A stretch of DNA of 64,000 bases from Hyaloperonospora brassicae (GCA_947650285.1 CANTFL010001411.1:1-64000), one strand, 5' to 3'. Shown: positions 47,207-57,502, numbered from the stretch's first letter. Numbers and translations are program-made. Notes: generated by a model not told the origin, from the letters alone.

Positions 47207-47215
47207 CGCGCGACG

Positions 47216-47918
47216 AGGAGATACATACGCCATGCGATACCGCCATGAGGTGATGGGCGGACTGGACGTACGCCATGTGCAACTTGACCTGGCCAAGTTG
47301 CAGTGTCGGTCAAATGCATGTTTTGTTGCTAACAGACGAGAGTAATTTGGACTGAATTTGTATTACACATGTACCTCCTACATTCTTTGCACACATGTCG
47401 ACTACAACGCTTTACGCCTAACAGCAAGAGCACTGCAGTGCCATTATACATCAATGTAACACGACGATGCATATCAGGCGTAGCTGTGTTCTGCTAGCGA
47501 TAATCGTTTACCACTTAGAGGTCAACTAAGCATCACAAGGAAGCATTTCTTGTCTTTTGCACAACTAGACGTCCTCAACCAATTGATTTGTGGTTCGATG
47601 GATAGACGATCGAGTGACTTTCGTCCGCTTGTGAAACTCATGAGCAGAGACGCCATTACCGGTGTAATACCGCAACCGCCTACCGAGCAAAACAGAAACG
47701 TCTCGAGCAGCTTCTCATGGCAGCTGTCGGACCAATTAGCCAAGCGACTCCATGAGCAATTACCGGTTTTTTCCCGGTTATTTGCTCTCCAATCGAATGC
47801 TCCGTAATCCTGGATTTTATCGGACACAGTCATAAACCAGCCGCGTTGCGCCCTCCGACCCAAGAGCATCGAAAAACAGTCAGCTGCCCCTGTCGACCGT
47901 CTAATTGTCAGCTAGAAA
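47216..47918. other. intergenic upstream of the SNARE gene
   Basis: A short hairpin (arms GCAACTTG/CAAGTTGC, about 47279-47301) and open frames on both strands at about 47522-47869 with no recognisable motif. No gene is supported. Confidence 0.4.
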
Positions 47919-47995
47919 GCTCATTAGTGCCTTCTCTCGCTCTCTCTCGCTCTCTCACAATCGTACTTACGGACTTAGTAACTTGTCGACAGCCC
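47919..47995 (+). promoter_or_regulatory. candidate initiator and pyrimidine tract of the SNARE gene
   Basis: GCTCATT at 47919-47925 matches the first half of the oomycete initiator. It is followed directly by a CT-rich tract (CTCTCTCTCGCTCTC). It lies about 155 nt before the start codon at 48079. The second half (CAATTT) is not matched, so support is moderate. Confidence 0.4.
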
Positions 47996-48078
47996 ATTAT
48001 TGTCGCACGTCGCACACCCACAGCCACAGCATAGAACGAGCCGAGCGCTTTGACCACAAGCAGACTCGACCACAGGCG

Positions 48079-48700
48079 ATGGCAGACGACGGCGAGAACT
48101 ACCGCAACATGGACCAGCAGCAGTTTGACCGGCGCCGCGCCGAGGACGAAGCGCGGCAAGACGCGCTGCTGGACCAGATCCACGGCGGCGTCGTGGGGCT
48201 CAAGAACCAGGCGCACGCGATTAATGACGAAGTCGTGGAGCAAAATGTCATTATTGACGACATTGACACCGTACGTGAGGTTTTTTCTCTTTGGCGCTGC
48301 TTTGTCTACAAAGTGGGGACGAGGACGAACGAGACAGAGAGGGAAAGAAAAAAGAAGCCGACTGACTGACTGACTGACTGACTGATTGGGTCTATGCAAC
48401 GGCTGTTGTTGTGTATAGAGAGTGGACACGGCAACACAAGACATAGCACGGGAGGAACAAGCTACGCGTGAAGTCAATGCCCGCAAAAAAAAGGTGCGCT
48501 ACTGAGAAGAGCAGCTCCTGTGCACTGCGCGTTGAGCTGCAGTTGTGCGCAGCAGTGGTGTGCTGACGCCGTGTTGTTTTTGTGTCGTTTGCCTTGTGTC
48601 AATTGGTGGTATGGAGCAGGCGTGCAAGTTATACGGCGTGATTGTGACGCTCGTGGTGATCCTTATCATTGTGCTTGTGATTCCTGGATCCGGTGCATGA
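48079..48700 (+). CDS. Qc-type SNARE, tail-anchored (three exons, 115 aa)
   Basis: SNAREs drive membrane fusion by forming a four-helix bundle. Exons are 48079-48270, 48419-48493 and 48620-48700. Introns have GTACGT...TAG and GTGCGC...CAG ends and fall between codons. Residues about 30-85 form one amphipathic SNARE helix. Its probable zero-layer glutamine is in VVEQNVIIDDIDTRVD, the Q-N-x-x-(I/L)-D pattern of Bet1/syntaxin-6/8-like Qc SNAREs. The final about 20 residues (YGVIVTLVVILIIVLVIPG) are a single C-terminal transmembrane anchor. There is no N-terminal Habc domain, so this is a minimal SNARE. Its compartment (ER-Golgi or endosome) cannot be told. The frame is open upstream but 48079 is the first ATG. 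Intron 1 contains a (GACT)n run at about 48359-48386. Confidence 0.85.
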
Positions 48701-50166
48701 AGAGCGCCGCTCGTTGGCGCTGGTGGTGGTAGTGGTTGCCGTCAACACACTAGAGGCTACGGTGAAGGAGCAGTTGCTTCTAGTTTTGTTGCCACTACCA
48801 CCTCTACGACCTGTGTGGCGCAGCGCAGCTGCTCTATACGCGACGATCTCTGCCTACAACTTCCTGTATCTCGTGGTGGTACGTTGCCGTTGCGACAGTA
48901 GCGGCAAACCTTTTCTGCGCCGAAGAAGGTCTGGGGATTGTCCACTTTACCTCAATACAGCGATTTACATGACTTGCCTCTAGACGCGCACGAAAGTGCA
49001 CTTGTTCTTCCCTTGTTGGAACCGATTCGGCTGCTGGTCAGGCCGTTCGCCCGGCTGTCCTGCAGAAACTAGTGGGCTACACCTGCTACTGCTGACTGCA
49101 ACGCCACGCGCCTCACGATCGTCATCGAAGAACGAACTGCCAGTCAGCACAGCATTTGTAACGAGGCGTTCGCGTCGTCATCAGAAGTATCGGCTCAAAT
49201 GAGCTTTTCGTACTGGATGCCGCTAGGACAGGACGAAGCAAACACCTGCAACGCATATCGACAGCTCACGCGACGACCGTCCAGCACCGGATCGTTTTTC
49301 TGGATTGGACATTGGCACAACGCAGAAGACCTGGCGGCAAACGTGTCCAGCGGGCGCTCGTGAACAGGCACTGGTCGTCAGCACAAGCGGCAGGTCCTTC
49401 TTTGTCCCAGGCGAAGCGTCGGCAGTTACTGCCGTGTTCCCGACCGTCGCACGAAGCGGAAACCGTTCGCGCCGAGTCGCCGGACGGCCCTTTTGCCCGT
49501 CACCTGTCGACTGCGAACCAGTCTCTGCATTCGCATCTGAGGTTTGTGGCCTCATCTCTGTGTCCACGACGTCAGGTGCTGGTGCATTGACCTGCACGTT
49601 GACAGCAAAAGGAAGGGGTCATGTGTGTCAAGACAGTGAACGACTTGTCGACACTACACGGCACGTGTGTGCCTTACAGACACTTCTCTTGGATACTGCA
49701 AGTGAGCAAAGTGCGAGCTCTTGCTGCATGTTGGGTTTGCTGCAGATGGACTACTGGAAGAGAAACCGATGGCATCGCACGATACGTTTCTGATGGTCCG
49801 AACGCTCTGCCGACGACGCAAGAGACACTTTCCACGACCAGAGGAGACGTCGAAGACGCCAATCGAGCAGCAAATGGAGTGCACCTGCTCGAGGACCAGG
49901 AGACAGCAGGCGGAGGACACGTCCCGAACAAACAGATGCCAACGAAGCGATCAATGCCGAGCAAAATTGTCACCTACTGACATGGCCACGACACGTGCAT
50001 TTGTTCGCGGCAGCTTCTCCTCTTCGGCCAGTAGACCTCTTGCACTTCTGCCGTACCGCACGACAGCTCGGAACGGTACACATCGACTCGGCCGTATGTA
50101 CCGTGCAAACGCACTTCCTCGTCACTATCGACTGTCTCCAGCTGTTGCAACACCTCCTTCTTCTCT
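48701..50166. other. intergenic, possible eroded coding pieces
   Basis: Two plus-strand segments look protein-like but are unidentified. 49060-49363 includes WMPLGQDEANTCNAYRQL and FFWIGHWHNAEDLAANVS. 49305-49640 is Ser/Thr/Val/Cys-rich in another frame. They could be exons of one gene or a pseudogene, but I could not join them with credible splice sites or name a family. Confidence 0.35.
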
Positions 50167-50671
50167 CTATGTGCTGCTCTTGACCCCTGCACGCTGCACT
50201 TCGCGATGGCTCTTGACCGACACCTCCTGGTGCTTCTTGGGCGTATTGTACCAGAAGCGCACGAACCCGTCGCGCGTGGCAAAGATCGTGTGGTCTTTGC
50301 CAATGCCCACGCCAGTGCCTATGTGGTACTTTGTGCCGCGCTGACGAATGATTATATTACCAGCCACCACGCTCTGTCTGCGAATAGATTACCATTACGC
50401 AATGTTGACAGCAGTTACGTGAGCAGTCCGTCCAATTATTGACCAGCGACAACACCATCAAACAGCATATACATGTGAGCATGTACCCTCCAAACTTCTT
50501 GACGCCGAGACGCTTGGACTCGGAATCGCGGCCGTTTTTCGTCGACCCGCCAGCCTTTTTCGACGCCCAGCGACAGGGAATCGAGAAGATGCTCTCGCTC
50601 TTCATTCCAGTGCGTGCTGTGGCGGAGACGCTGCAGCCAAAGACGCGGGACGTGCACAATGCCAGGGCCAT
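50167..50671 (-). CDS. mitochondrial large-subunit ribosomal protein bL27m (two exons, 131 aa)
   Basis: bL27 sits at the peptidyl-transferase centre of the large subunit. Exon 1 runs 50671-50487 and exon 2 runs 50377-50167. The 109-bp intron has GTACAT and CGCAG ends. Splicing joins KKFGG to QSVVAGNI and restores the canonical bL27 block [19 protein letters not shown]. The diagnostic N-terminal segment [22 protein letters not shown] is at about residues 34-55. [19 protein letters not shown] follows. The first about 33 residues are basic and Ser/Ala-rich, i.e. a mitochondrial targeting sequence, and the bacterial-type core excludes a cytosolic ribosomal protein. It is divergent from the SelK homologue, sharing a 195-bp promoter. 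Confidence 0.93.
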
Positions 50672-50866
50672 GGTACGTCAGCGCTCGTGCGGTTTTGACC
50701 ACTCAGAGCGTTTGCGCGTACCCCGTTATTCGATAGTAGAGGTCCGTAACCGGTCGACGGCTGGACGATTTACCTATCATCTAGAATAGTCGAGAAACTA
50801 ACAACGTCGAATGTATTTTACAGCTACTGCAGTTTCAGATCAGTCAGAGCAAAAGCACGAGCGAGA
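50672..50866. promoter_or_regulatory. bidirectional promoter between bL27m and SelK
   Basis: Only 195 bp separate the two divergent start codons, so both promoters and leaders must lie here. No full oomycete initiator match is visible on either strand. Co-regulation is inferred from spacing only. Confidence 0.6.
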
Positions 50867-51491
50867 ATGACGTATGTCACTGGAGGGACTGTCGTGCACA
50901 AGCGCTCGCCGTGGCGGCTATCCATCGTGAGCGACACGTTCTGGGGCGTCGTGAACTTTGTCGGACTCTTGTACGTGGTCGAGCGTTGCAGTCGCGCCAA
51001 ACGCAGCAGACTAAAGCGGCGACGGCGGTGTGTGTATTTTATGTGTCGTGTAAATTACATTCTCAACAGCGTGACGTCGTTATTTTCGGTAAGTTTCGAG
51101 TCAGGTTTTGCATGCACGAGTGTTTTTGTTACCAGTACTTTTTGTTGCCGGTACTTTGTTACCGGTATGTTGGTGCCGCTGAAGTAACTGTGGTCGTCGT
51201 GGTGTGCGTGTACGATGACGGAATGGCAGGACGTGTCAACGACCGCTCGGGCCACTGACCGCATTGGCTCCGCGCCTCACAGTGGCCGTGGCAGCAATGG
51301 ACGTGGAGGAGGTCCCCGTCGACCCATGGGACGAGTGGAGCATCGGGGCGCGATCAATATGCCACGTACGTCGCGCCTCTGTACAGAGCCTGAAGTGGTT
51401 TGTTTGTGTATCTCTCTATCTGGTGGACAACGTCCTGACAATTGTCATTGCTGTGTACGTGCGGGCAGTGGGCGGAGGCTGCTGCGGTTAG
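50867..51491 (+). CDS. selenoprotein K homologue, cysteine form (four exons, 93 aa)
   Basis: SelK is a small ER-membrane protein linked to p97/Derlin ER-associated degradation and to protein palmitoylation. Exons are 50867-50970, 51070-51088 (a 19-nt microexon), 51230-51365 and 51469-51491; introns of 99, 141 and 103 bp are all GT-AG. The spliced product starts MTYVTGGTVV-HKRSPWRLSIVSD, has the single transmembrane helix FWGVVNFVGLFVTSLF, then a Gly/Arg-rich tail with GGGPRRPMGRVEHRGAINMP, and ends GGGCCG. In animal SelK the end is GGG-Sec-Gly-Arg. Here the last codons are TGC TGC GGT TAG, so cysteine replaces selenocysteine and no SECIS is needed. The length (93 aa) matches the family (about 94). 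It is convergent with RRS1, 181 bp away. Confidence 0.88.
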
Positions 51492-51672
51492 ACGATGCAA
51501 CGCAACTGCACGTTGCAGCACTACAAGCGCCACACCGAACGCCATTGGGCGGTCGTCGCTTTGACACGCATCGGGCCTCGCGTGTACCCACTTTGCCCAA
51601 CGAGTCGGACCCGCACCCACCCGCTCATCGCCGTCAGCAATAACGCTATTATCCAGTACATCGGTGCCAGCT

Positions 51673-52647
51673 CTACTTGGTCCGTCGCTTTTTCGCCGCT
51701 CCCTTTGTGATGTTCTTGAGCTTCTTGCCCTTCTTCTTGCGCTTGGCCCCTTCTTCGCCTTCGTTGTCGTCGTCGAACGTCTTGCCCTTGTTCTTGCCCG
51801 CGTTCTCCTCGCGTCCCAGCACTCGCTTCAGAGCGTTCAGACTGCGCTCCTTCTCGGTGGCTTCGGCGCCCGTCGTTGGCAGAAAGTGGTTGCGCTTGCC
51901 CTTGACCTTGCGCTCCGACTCCCCGGTCCGCATCTTGTCAAACTTGCCCATGGACGCCGTTGCAAACTGCACCTTTTCCAACGTCCTGTTCGTGCCCTCT
52001 TTCCCGCGCTGCTTGGCCTTCGTGTCGGCCGTGTCCATCAACTCGACCGGAATGCCCGTAGGCGTTCGACCCGCAATACCCACAAGCTGCTTCCCCCGTC
52101 CCTGCTTGCGGTTGTTCGCCTGGGCGCGCAAGTTCTTGTCCACGCGAGCGCGTTTCTCCTGCTTGCGCTTCGTCCACGGGTCGTCCAGGTCGCCCGCCTT
52201 CGTCTCGACTGCCCAGTCCTGCATGTCGTCGCCTGCACGCTGGTACCCCCACGCATGGCCCCACTCGCCAGTCTTCTCGTCCAGCACCTTGCGACTCTTT
52301 TTGCTCTTGTCAATGCCCTTCTCCTTGGCAAACTTCTCCCACTTGGTCTCGACCTTGGGCTTCGGCAGCGGCTTCTCGCGCGGGAGCACTGTCTCGGGCG
52401 CCGGAAGCAGCGCGAGCGGCCCCATGTCCGACATCTCCCGGGGCAGCTCAAAGATGTGGTTCACCAGCAGCTGCACATTCTCGCGCGCGTGCTGCGCCAG
52501 CGCCTGTTCGTTCTCATACGCAAACGGATGCGTGTCGAAAGCCGCCAAGTTGCCCAAGTCGTAGGTCAGGTCGTCTTCCTTTTGCACGTTGCTCGTGCTG
52601 CCTTCGGCGTACGCGGCCGGCGCGATCTCGCAGGCTTTCGTGACCAT
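51673..52647 (-). CDS. RRS1: ribosome biogenesis regulator RRS1 (single exon, 324 aa)
   Basis: RRS1, with RPF2, loads the 5S RNP onto the pre-60S ribosomal subunit in the nucleolus. The protein has the family core: LTYDLGNLAAFDTHPF at about residues 27-42, a VNHIFELP region near 62-69, LPREKPLPKPKVETKWEKFA (about 88-107), KSRKVLDEKTGEWGHAWGYQR (about 116-136) and a DDWxVE-like segment. A long lysine-rich, nuclear/nucleolar-localising tail (KRKKKGKKLKNITKG) follows. Length 324 aa is in the usual range. The ATG at 52647 is the first in frame. The long plus-strand frame opposite is an antisense shadow. Confidence 0.93.
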   Translation of the reverse strand: MVTKACEIAPAAYAEGSTSNVQKEDDLTYDLGNLAAFDTHPFAYENEQALAQHARENVQLLVNHIFELPREMSDMGPLALLPAPETVLPREKPLPKPKVETKWEKFAKEKGIDKSKKSRKVLDEKTGEWGHAWGYQRAGDDMQDWAVETKAGDLDDPWTKRKQEKRARVDKNLRAQANNRKQGRGKQLVGIAGRTPTGIPVELMDTADTKAKQRGKEGTNRTLEKVQFATASMGKFDKMRTGESERKVKGKRNHFLPTTGAEATEKERSLNALKRVLGREENAGKNKGKTFDDDNEGEEGAKRKKKGKKLKNITKGAAKKRRTK

Positions 52648-54826
52648 AGGATTCTACGCCGACAGTGTGTTTACATACTACGGCTCGACAAACGCGTTGG
52701 ACGAGAATGGGTGGACGGGAAGCGGTCAGGTCGAAAGGTCAGATAGACAGACAGACAGACAGACGGGGGGGGGCGTGAAACGGCGTCGAACGGTTGTTTT
52801 TTCAACGGCGTTGGACAAGTTTAGCCAATAAGACCACAGGAAAAAGAGGCGGTGGAGGAGGAGGCAATGGCTACGTCCGATCCAGCGCCTGTTCGATCCG
52901 AATGGAACTTGCCGTCGATGGTGTACTCGGCGAGCAGTCTCGTGTCCCGCATGCCAGCACTCAAGTGAAAGAAGAATAAGGGCCTTTCTGACAGCCTGCA
53001 CAGCACAGAGTCCAAGCGATTCGACATCGTCCAAGCGATGTCGAATCGCCGCGGCTCGTGCAGTGCCAGACAAGTGGATCCCTCGCATTGCGTAACGAAC
53101 AGGAGGTCGTCTCGTGCCACGCAGCGCCTCGGGAACTGAATCGACGGGGATCAATGCCCGCAGCATGCGAAACAGGCGACGAAAGAAAAGGCGCGAGCAT
53201 CCCGTGTTGGTGAGTGGTGATCCGATGGTAAAGTTTGCGCGAGATCGCTGTCGCGCGTGTGGACCGTTTCGGTATCCAGCAAGTGCAAGGGGACTCGGGA
53301 GCATGGCCCACACGACCGCACCTCGTGCAGTTTCTGCCAACAGGTTTGAATGTAGTCCATCATACTACAAAATCTCGAGTGTTCAAGTCGACGACACTTT
53401 CACACAGTGTACGTCCTCACTAGCAACGGCCAGATCTCGGCCGCAACCTTTGCAGCCGCAGCGCCAGTGCCACTTTTCTACTACCCGTTTGCCAGCTGGT
53501 TGCGCGTCGACAACGACTGGCTTGACGGTGGCACCTGCTCGCAATCTCTCAGCGTACGTCGTTCACGACGGCTCGCGTGGGGGTGATTGCTGAGAAACCA
53601 TCACGCAGCATCCAGGTCCTACACCGTGAACCACAGCCGTTCGGCGCCGCGTGCCATTGGCGCTCGACAGCCGCGGTGGGCACCAATTGGTACCGGATGG
53701 GCGGTCCGATTCGACTGGACTAACGGGCTATCAATCTCTACAACATCCAGCAGGTCACCGAAACACTTGCTGGCTTCTCTTCTATCGATTGCGACGAAGA
53801 GGAGTCGAGATTTGATCTCCCGCAACCCCACAGCACATGTATCGGCATTTGTCACGGAAAAAGCTTTACGAGCTGTCGTTCCAACGTTCACTTCCATCCC
53901 AGTTTCCAAGCTATCTGTGACTGGATAGGAAGGATACAAGAGGCGACTGCATCGGGAAAGATGTTGACGTTCGATGGTTCATTCCGAGACCTGCTATCTC
54001 AGCACGTGTCAGGTACTTTGTGGGTGGCTACAAGATCGAGAACTAGCACGCCACGTCACGCCAGACAGCTCTCGCCGCGACCCCGTCTTCGTCGGTGCGT
54101 GCTTGCAAACAAACGCATGGCGCTGTCTTACCTCGTCTCTTGACGCTCAAGTACTGCATCTTCGTCGCTGCGACCTGATTTACGATCGCATGGAGCGTTC
54201 TGTGACGAGGACCTAGACCATGTTATACGTCGATCACAAGGATAGTCTGCTCCCCGCATCATTGCTACTGCAAGCTACGAGGTTGCCATAGACGTGGGGT
54301 GTCAGCGTCGCTATCATCGTCGTCTTGTCCACTCATGAACTCAGTGGCCAGAGTGCCGATGCTACAGAATCGGCCGAAGCTGAGTCAAGCTCTTGTTTTC
54401 TGGCTCTCTACCCTGTGCACAATCGACTGTCGAGCTTTAAAAAAGCCAGCGTTATCGGGTTCTGATCCAACCAGTGCTTGTAGCGCGTCACTTTCGTACC
54501 AGAACTCCTACGCTATTCTCGACAAATACATGCTGTCGAACGAAAGCTTTGGCCGAAGAAAGCTGGTATGTTCGCGCAGCTCATGTGTAAATCATGGGTG
54601 TTCCGTGGATGCTGGCAGCTCTTCAAGTCGAGCACTACTATATCCGCTACAGGTCGCATACTTACGATTGAAAATGTACATGCATTTACACTGTGTTTTG
54701 AATTCTAGAACGAATCGACGAGAAGCAGCAAAAGTGCACTAGTTTCGCCTCCGTGAGCCTGGCAGCGCTAATTCTCGTTCCAGCAAAGACCTGATGTACA
54801 GGTGGATCAGCTTCCTCTGCTTCTCG
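52648..54826. other. intergenic between RRS1 and the effector
   Basis: It holds a (GACA)n run followed by a G tract (about 52741-52774). Protein-like but stop-interrupted plus-strand pieces lie at about 53398-53590 (SNGQISAATFAAAAPVPLFY) and 53580-53960. On the minus strand at about 54300-54500 is a peptide with ALQALVGSEPDNA that recalls SMN/SPF30-type N-termini, broken by stops. None is strong enough to call. Confidence 0.35.
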
Positions 54827-55699
54827 TCATGTATTTTTCCCACGCACATCCAAGCGCACGAGGTCTTTTGGGTATTCAATACGTCTTGGCCTCCCCCTGT
54901 CCAACCACTTTGCCAGCTCTCGCGTCTTGGCGTTTTCACTTTTATATGCTGCCTCAATTATCTTGATAAGTTCGTCTTCGCCAAAGATCGTATCCAGCTT
55001 CTTGGCCATCTCGCTCTCACCTTGACGTGTGTTAGCACGGCGTAAATAGCCTGCCCAAGCTCCGAACGCTGGAGGTTCAAACATCAACACAACACGTTTG
55101 CTCAAGTCAGTTTCCTCCTTTGCCTGTACCATCACGTCGTCCAGCTTGAAAAACTTGAACAGTTGCTCAGCGTCTCGATGATCGTTTTTCCACCCCTCAA
55201 ATAGCTTCTTCTCCAATCTGACTGCGAGGTCCGTTAGACGCTCGTCCCCGGTACTCTTCGCCACAGTGAGCATCGATGCCACCGCTGCGTCTTTGTGTTT
55301 ATCGATCAAAGTCTTTACCACTTCCTCGTCAGACTTTCTCGCGCGAATGAGGTTCAAGCAGTGGACCATGACCTCCACGTCGGTGTCAGTGAAAGGAACT
55401 GCTGCGCCATTCCCACGCCCATGCTGCACAAGAGCAGCAATTGACGGTCTATTTCTCGCCCTCGCGAGGTTAACGAACATTTTCGTCATGATTTTCATCA
55501 GCATCCACGAAGTCGAAATCTTTGCAAGTTCGTCGTACATCCTCTCTTCGACGTGGCTCTGTCTTTTCAGTAGTGGCTTTTGCGCAGGACCGTCCCGATT
55601 GTCCACACCAAGCGAGCTTGACTGGTCCACTTGCAGCACTGCGTCCGTTGTTGCTAGAACCATTGCACCGAGCAGCAGAACGGCAGCAAATAGACGCAT
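54827..55699 (-). CDS. candidate RxLR-class cytoplasmic effector, EER + WY type, without canonical RxLR (290 aa)
   Basis: A secreted protein likely translocated into host plant cells. The signal peptide is MRLFAAVLLLGAMVLATTDA (cleavage about residue 20). An EER motif is at residues 51-53. Where RxLR would sit (about 40-46) there is only QKPLLKR, a degenerate or absent motif; EER-with-WY effectors lacking RxLR are known from downy mildews. The C-terminal about 200 residues are helical with WY-fold spacing: W170 in LFEGWKNDHRDAEQLFKFFKL and Y218 in AWAGYLRRAN, followed by an LDTIFGEDELIKIIEAA helix. The frame is open to an ATG at 55801, but the start at 55699 is chosen because it begins the signal peptide and the initiator lies at 55719-55734, 20 nt upstream. 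The host target is unknown. Confidence 0.82.
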   Translation of the reverse strand: MRLFAAVLLLGAMVLATTDAVLQVDQSSSLGVDNRDGPAQKPLLKRQSHVEERMYDELAKISTSWMLMKIMTKMFVNLARARNRPSIAALVQHGRGNGAAVPFTDTDVEVMVHCLNLIRARKSDEEVVKTLIDKHKDAAVASMLTVAKSTGDERLTDLAVRLEKKLFEGWKNDHRDAEQLFKFFKLDDVMVQAKEETDLSKRVVLMFEPPAFGAWAGYLRRANTRQGESEMAKKLDTIFGEDELIKIIEAAYKSENAKTRELAKWLDRGRPRRIEYPKDLVRLDVRGKNT

Positions 55700-55718
55700 G
55701 GCGGGTGGGTGATTGAGC

Positions 55719-55734
55719 AAATTGCACAATGAGC
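55719..55734 (-). promoter_or_regulatory. oomycete initiator (Inr) of the effector gene
   Basis: The minus strand reads GCTCATTGTGCAATTT, a full match to the oomycete core promoter (GCTCATT-YYN-CA(A/T)TTT type). It places transcription start about 30 nt upstream of the ATG at 55699 and excludes the longer N-terminus. Confidence 0.85.
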
Positions 55735-57502
55735 TATCGAAGTAGGACCGGCAAGAGAAAAGGCTCGGGATGTGCCTTCGTCTGCAATCGTCTGCTGGCA
55801 AACTCGTTCGGCAATGGCATGTATTTTCTGCCTACTTATTGACTGCCCTACAAGTTCGCCTGCAGACGATGGCACACCATTCACTCGTCCTGTCGTAGAA
55901 ATGGCGTACGTAAACGGGTCCTGCTGCGTCTCGAGCCAGCAAACCCCCAAACGTGTAGTAAATGCTGCAACGATCAGCCACGCGCCGGCTCTTTGAATGC
56001 TGCCCGTTGTAAAACGATTTGACGGTCGTCCCTCTTGACGTCGTCATAAAATACCAGAAGGACGCAGGCAAATCGCCCGAGACTCGTGGTAGGCACCACC
56101 ACTTATGTGGCGCAGGTGCTAGGCCGAGTACGCAAAGCGGCTCGGTACCGCTCATTCCTCAGCTCGTTTGAACCAGTGCATTCGATATCTGGAAAAAGCT
56201 GTTGTCTCAAGCCAGTGCGTGCGCAGTAGTCGTGCCTACTACTATCATGCCGTCGCTCCCAGCTGTCGTGTGTGCAAGACGATCGCATGACGCAACGAGT
56301 TGCCCACTCACTCGGACCACACTGTGGCAAGTACTCTTTTGCCTCACGCTGAGGTTCGTGCGATGTGACAACCCTCAGTAGGCACACGGTACTAGCAACA
56401 TCAGCCCATATGACTTTGTGTGCGCGCGATTAAGGGCTTGATGGGTCACTGAGGTGTGACCCACAATCGTTCATAACTGCCTACGATATGCTGCTCTCAT
56501 GAACGGGGCTTTGTGTCGCGAAACCAGCACGTCAATCGCTACGTGTCGCTCCTTGCATCATTCCTTCGGCATCTTGGGAGTCACTGAAATTGGGACTTCA
56601 TCTTTCTGTCACTCTTTGCTTCGACGGCGCTATGGCTCCTTCTGCATTCAATCGGTCTCAATCCGATTTCAACCGGCTCAAGCAACGCAGGTCGACTCAA
56701 ACATCGTTCGGTGCATTGGCATCTGCAGATAGGAGGGATCGTCTGGTGCTGCGATCGCAGGACAGGGCACTGGTGGAAAAAAGTGCGGCGTCGAATGGTT
56801 TTTGCGGGTTGTTTCGATCGGCTTCTTCCCGTAACCTCACGTGAGTTAGCAACATTTGCAATCGCTCATGTACGCTGCGTTGTTCCTCGCTTATCGTTAC
56901 TCACCGTTTCGGTGTGTGGCAAGCAATACACACGAATGATGACGTCGAATGTTGTGCCAGTCTTCCGGACATCGTACAAATGCGATAGTGGCCCGTTTGG
57001 AATAGTACGACAGTCAGGCTTTGTCAGTGATGGATTCGCCAACCCCTGCCTTTGGGTTGCAGAGTACATTCTTCAGAAGCACAACGGGGGGTCTGCGCCA
57101 ACAATGGTGCCGTCAAGTCATGTCGAGTCTGGGAGAGGCAGCGCACGCTCACTGAAGCCGAGTTGACAAGAAGATGAACGTACCAATGTGCGTTCCTTAT
57201 CGTCTTGGGGCCTGAACGACGAATGGCCACATGTTTGATGAGCTTGCAATGTGCAATGTACACTTTCATTCGCAGAATAGGTCAAGCCAAGCTATGGGCG
57301 AAGGGCTCTGTACTGTCACCGAGCCACGGTCAAGAATGAGCTTGTGATCTATCATTGAGGTAAGTCATGATTGATTGTTCTCACACCAGTTTGGATTCAG
57401 GGCCTCATGTCCTCTTGGATTCAGGGGCTTATGACACTTGACGTCTTCCTCGTTGACTGTTGCAGGCAAGCCAGTCATCACATCACAGCGAGTTGTCGGA
57501 TA
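55735..57502. other. intergenic between effector and gypsy II
   Basis: Only short or unconvincing frames on both strands. About 57370-57430 carries a small duplicated phrase (GGATTCAGGG). No gene is recognised. Confidence 0.45.

Noticed and set aside
48419..48421. Alternative AG two bases further for SNARE intron 1
   Set aside because: Using the AG at 48419-48420 would break the frame of the SNARE helix; the AG at 48417-48418 keeps it.
51664..52746. Long plus-strand open frame opposite RRS1 (360 codons)
   Set aside because: Leucine/valine-rich translation created by the antisense of the lysine-rich RRS1 coding strand; RRS1 on the minus strand has clear family motifs.
53398..53960. Possible secreted multi-exon gene
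   Set aside because: Attractive peptide pieces, but interrupted by stops and with no credible splice pairing or family match.
54827..55801. Longer effector reading frame starting at 55801
   Set aside because: The initiator at 55719-55734 lies downstream of that ATG and the signal peptide begins at 55699.
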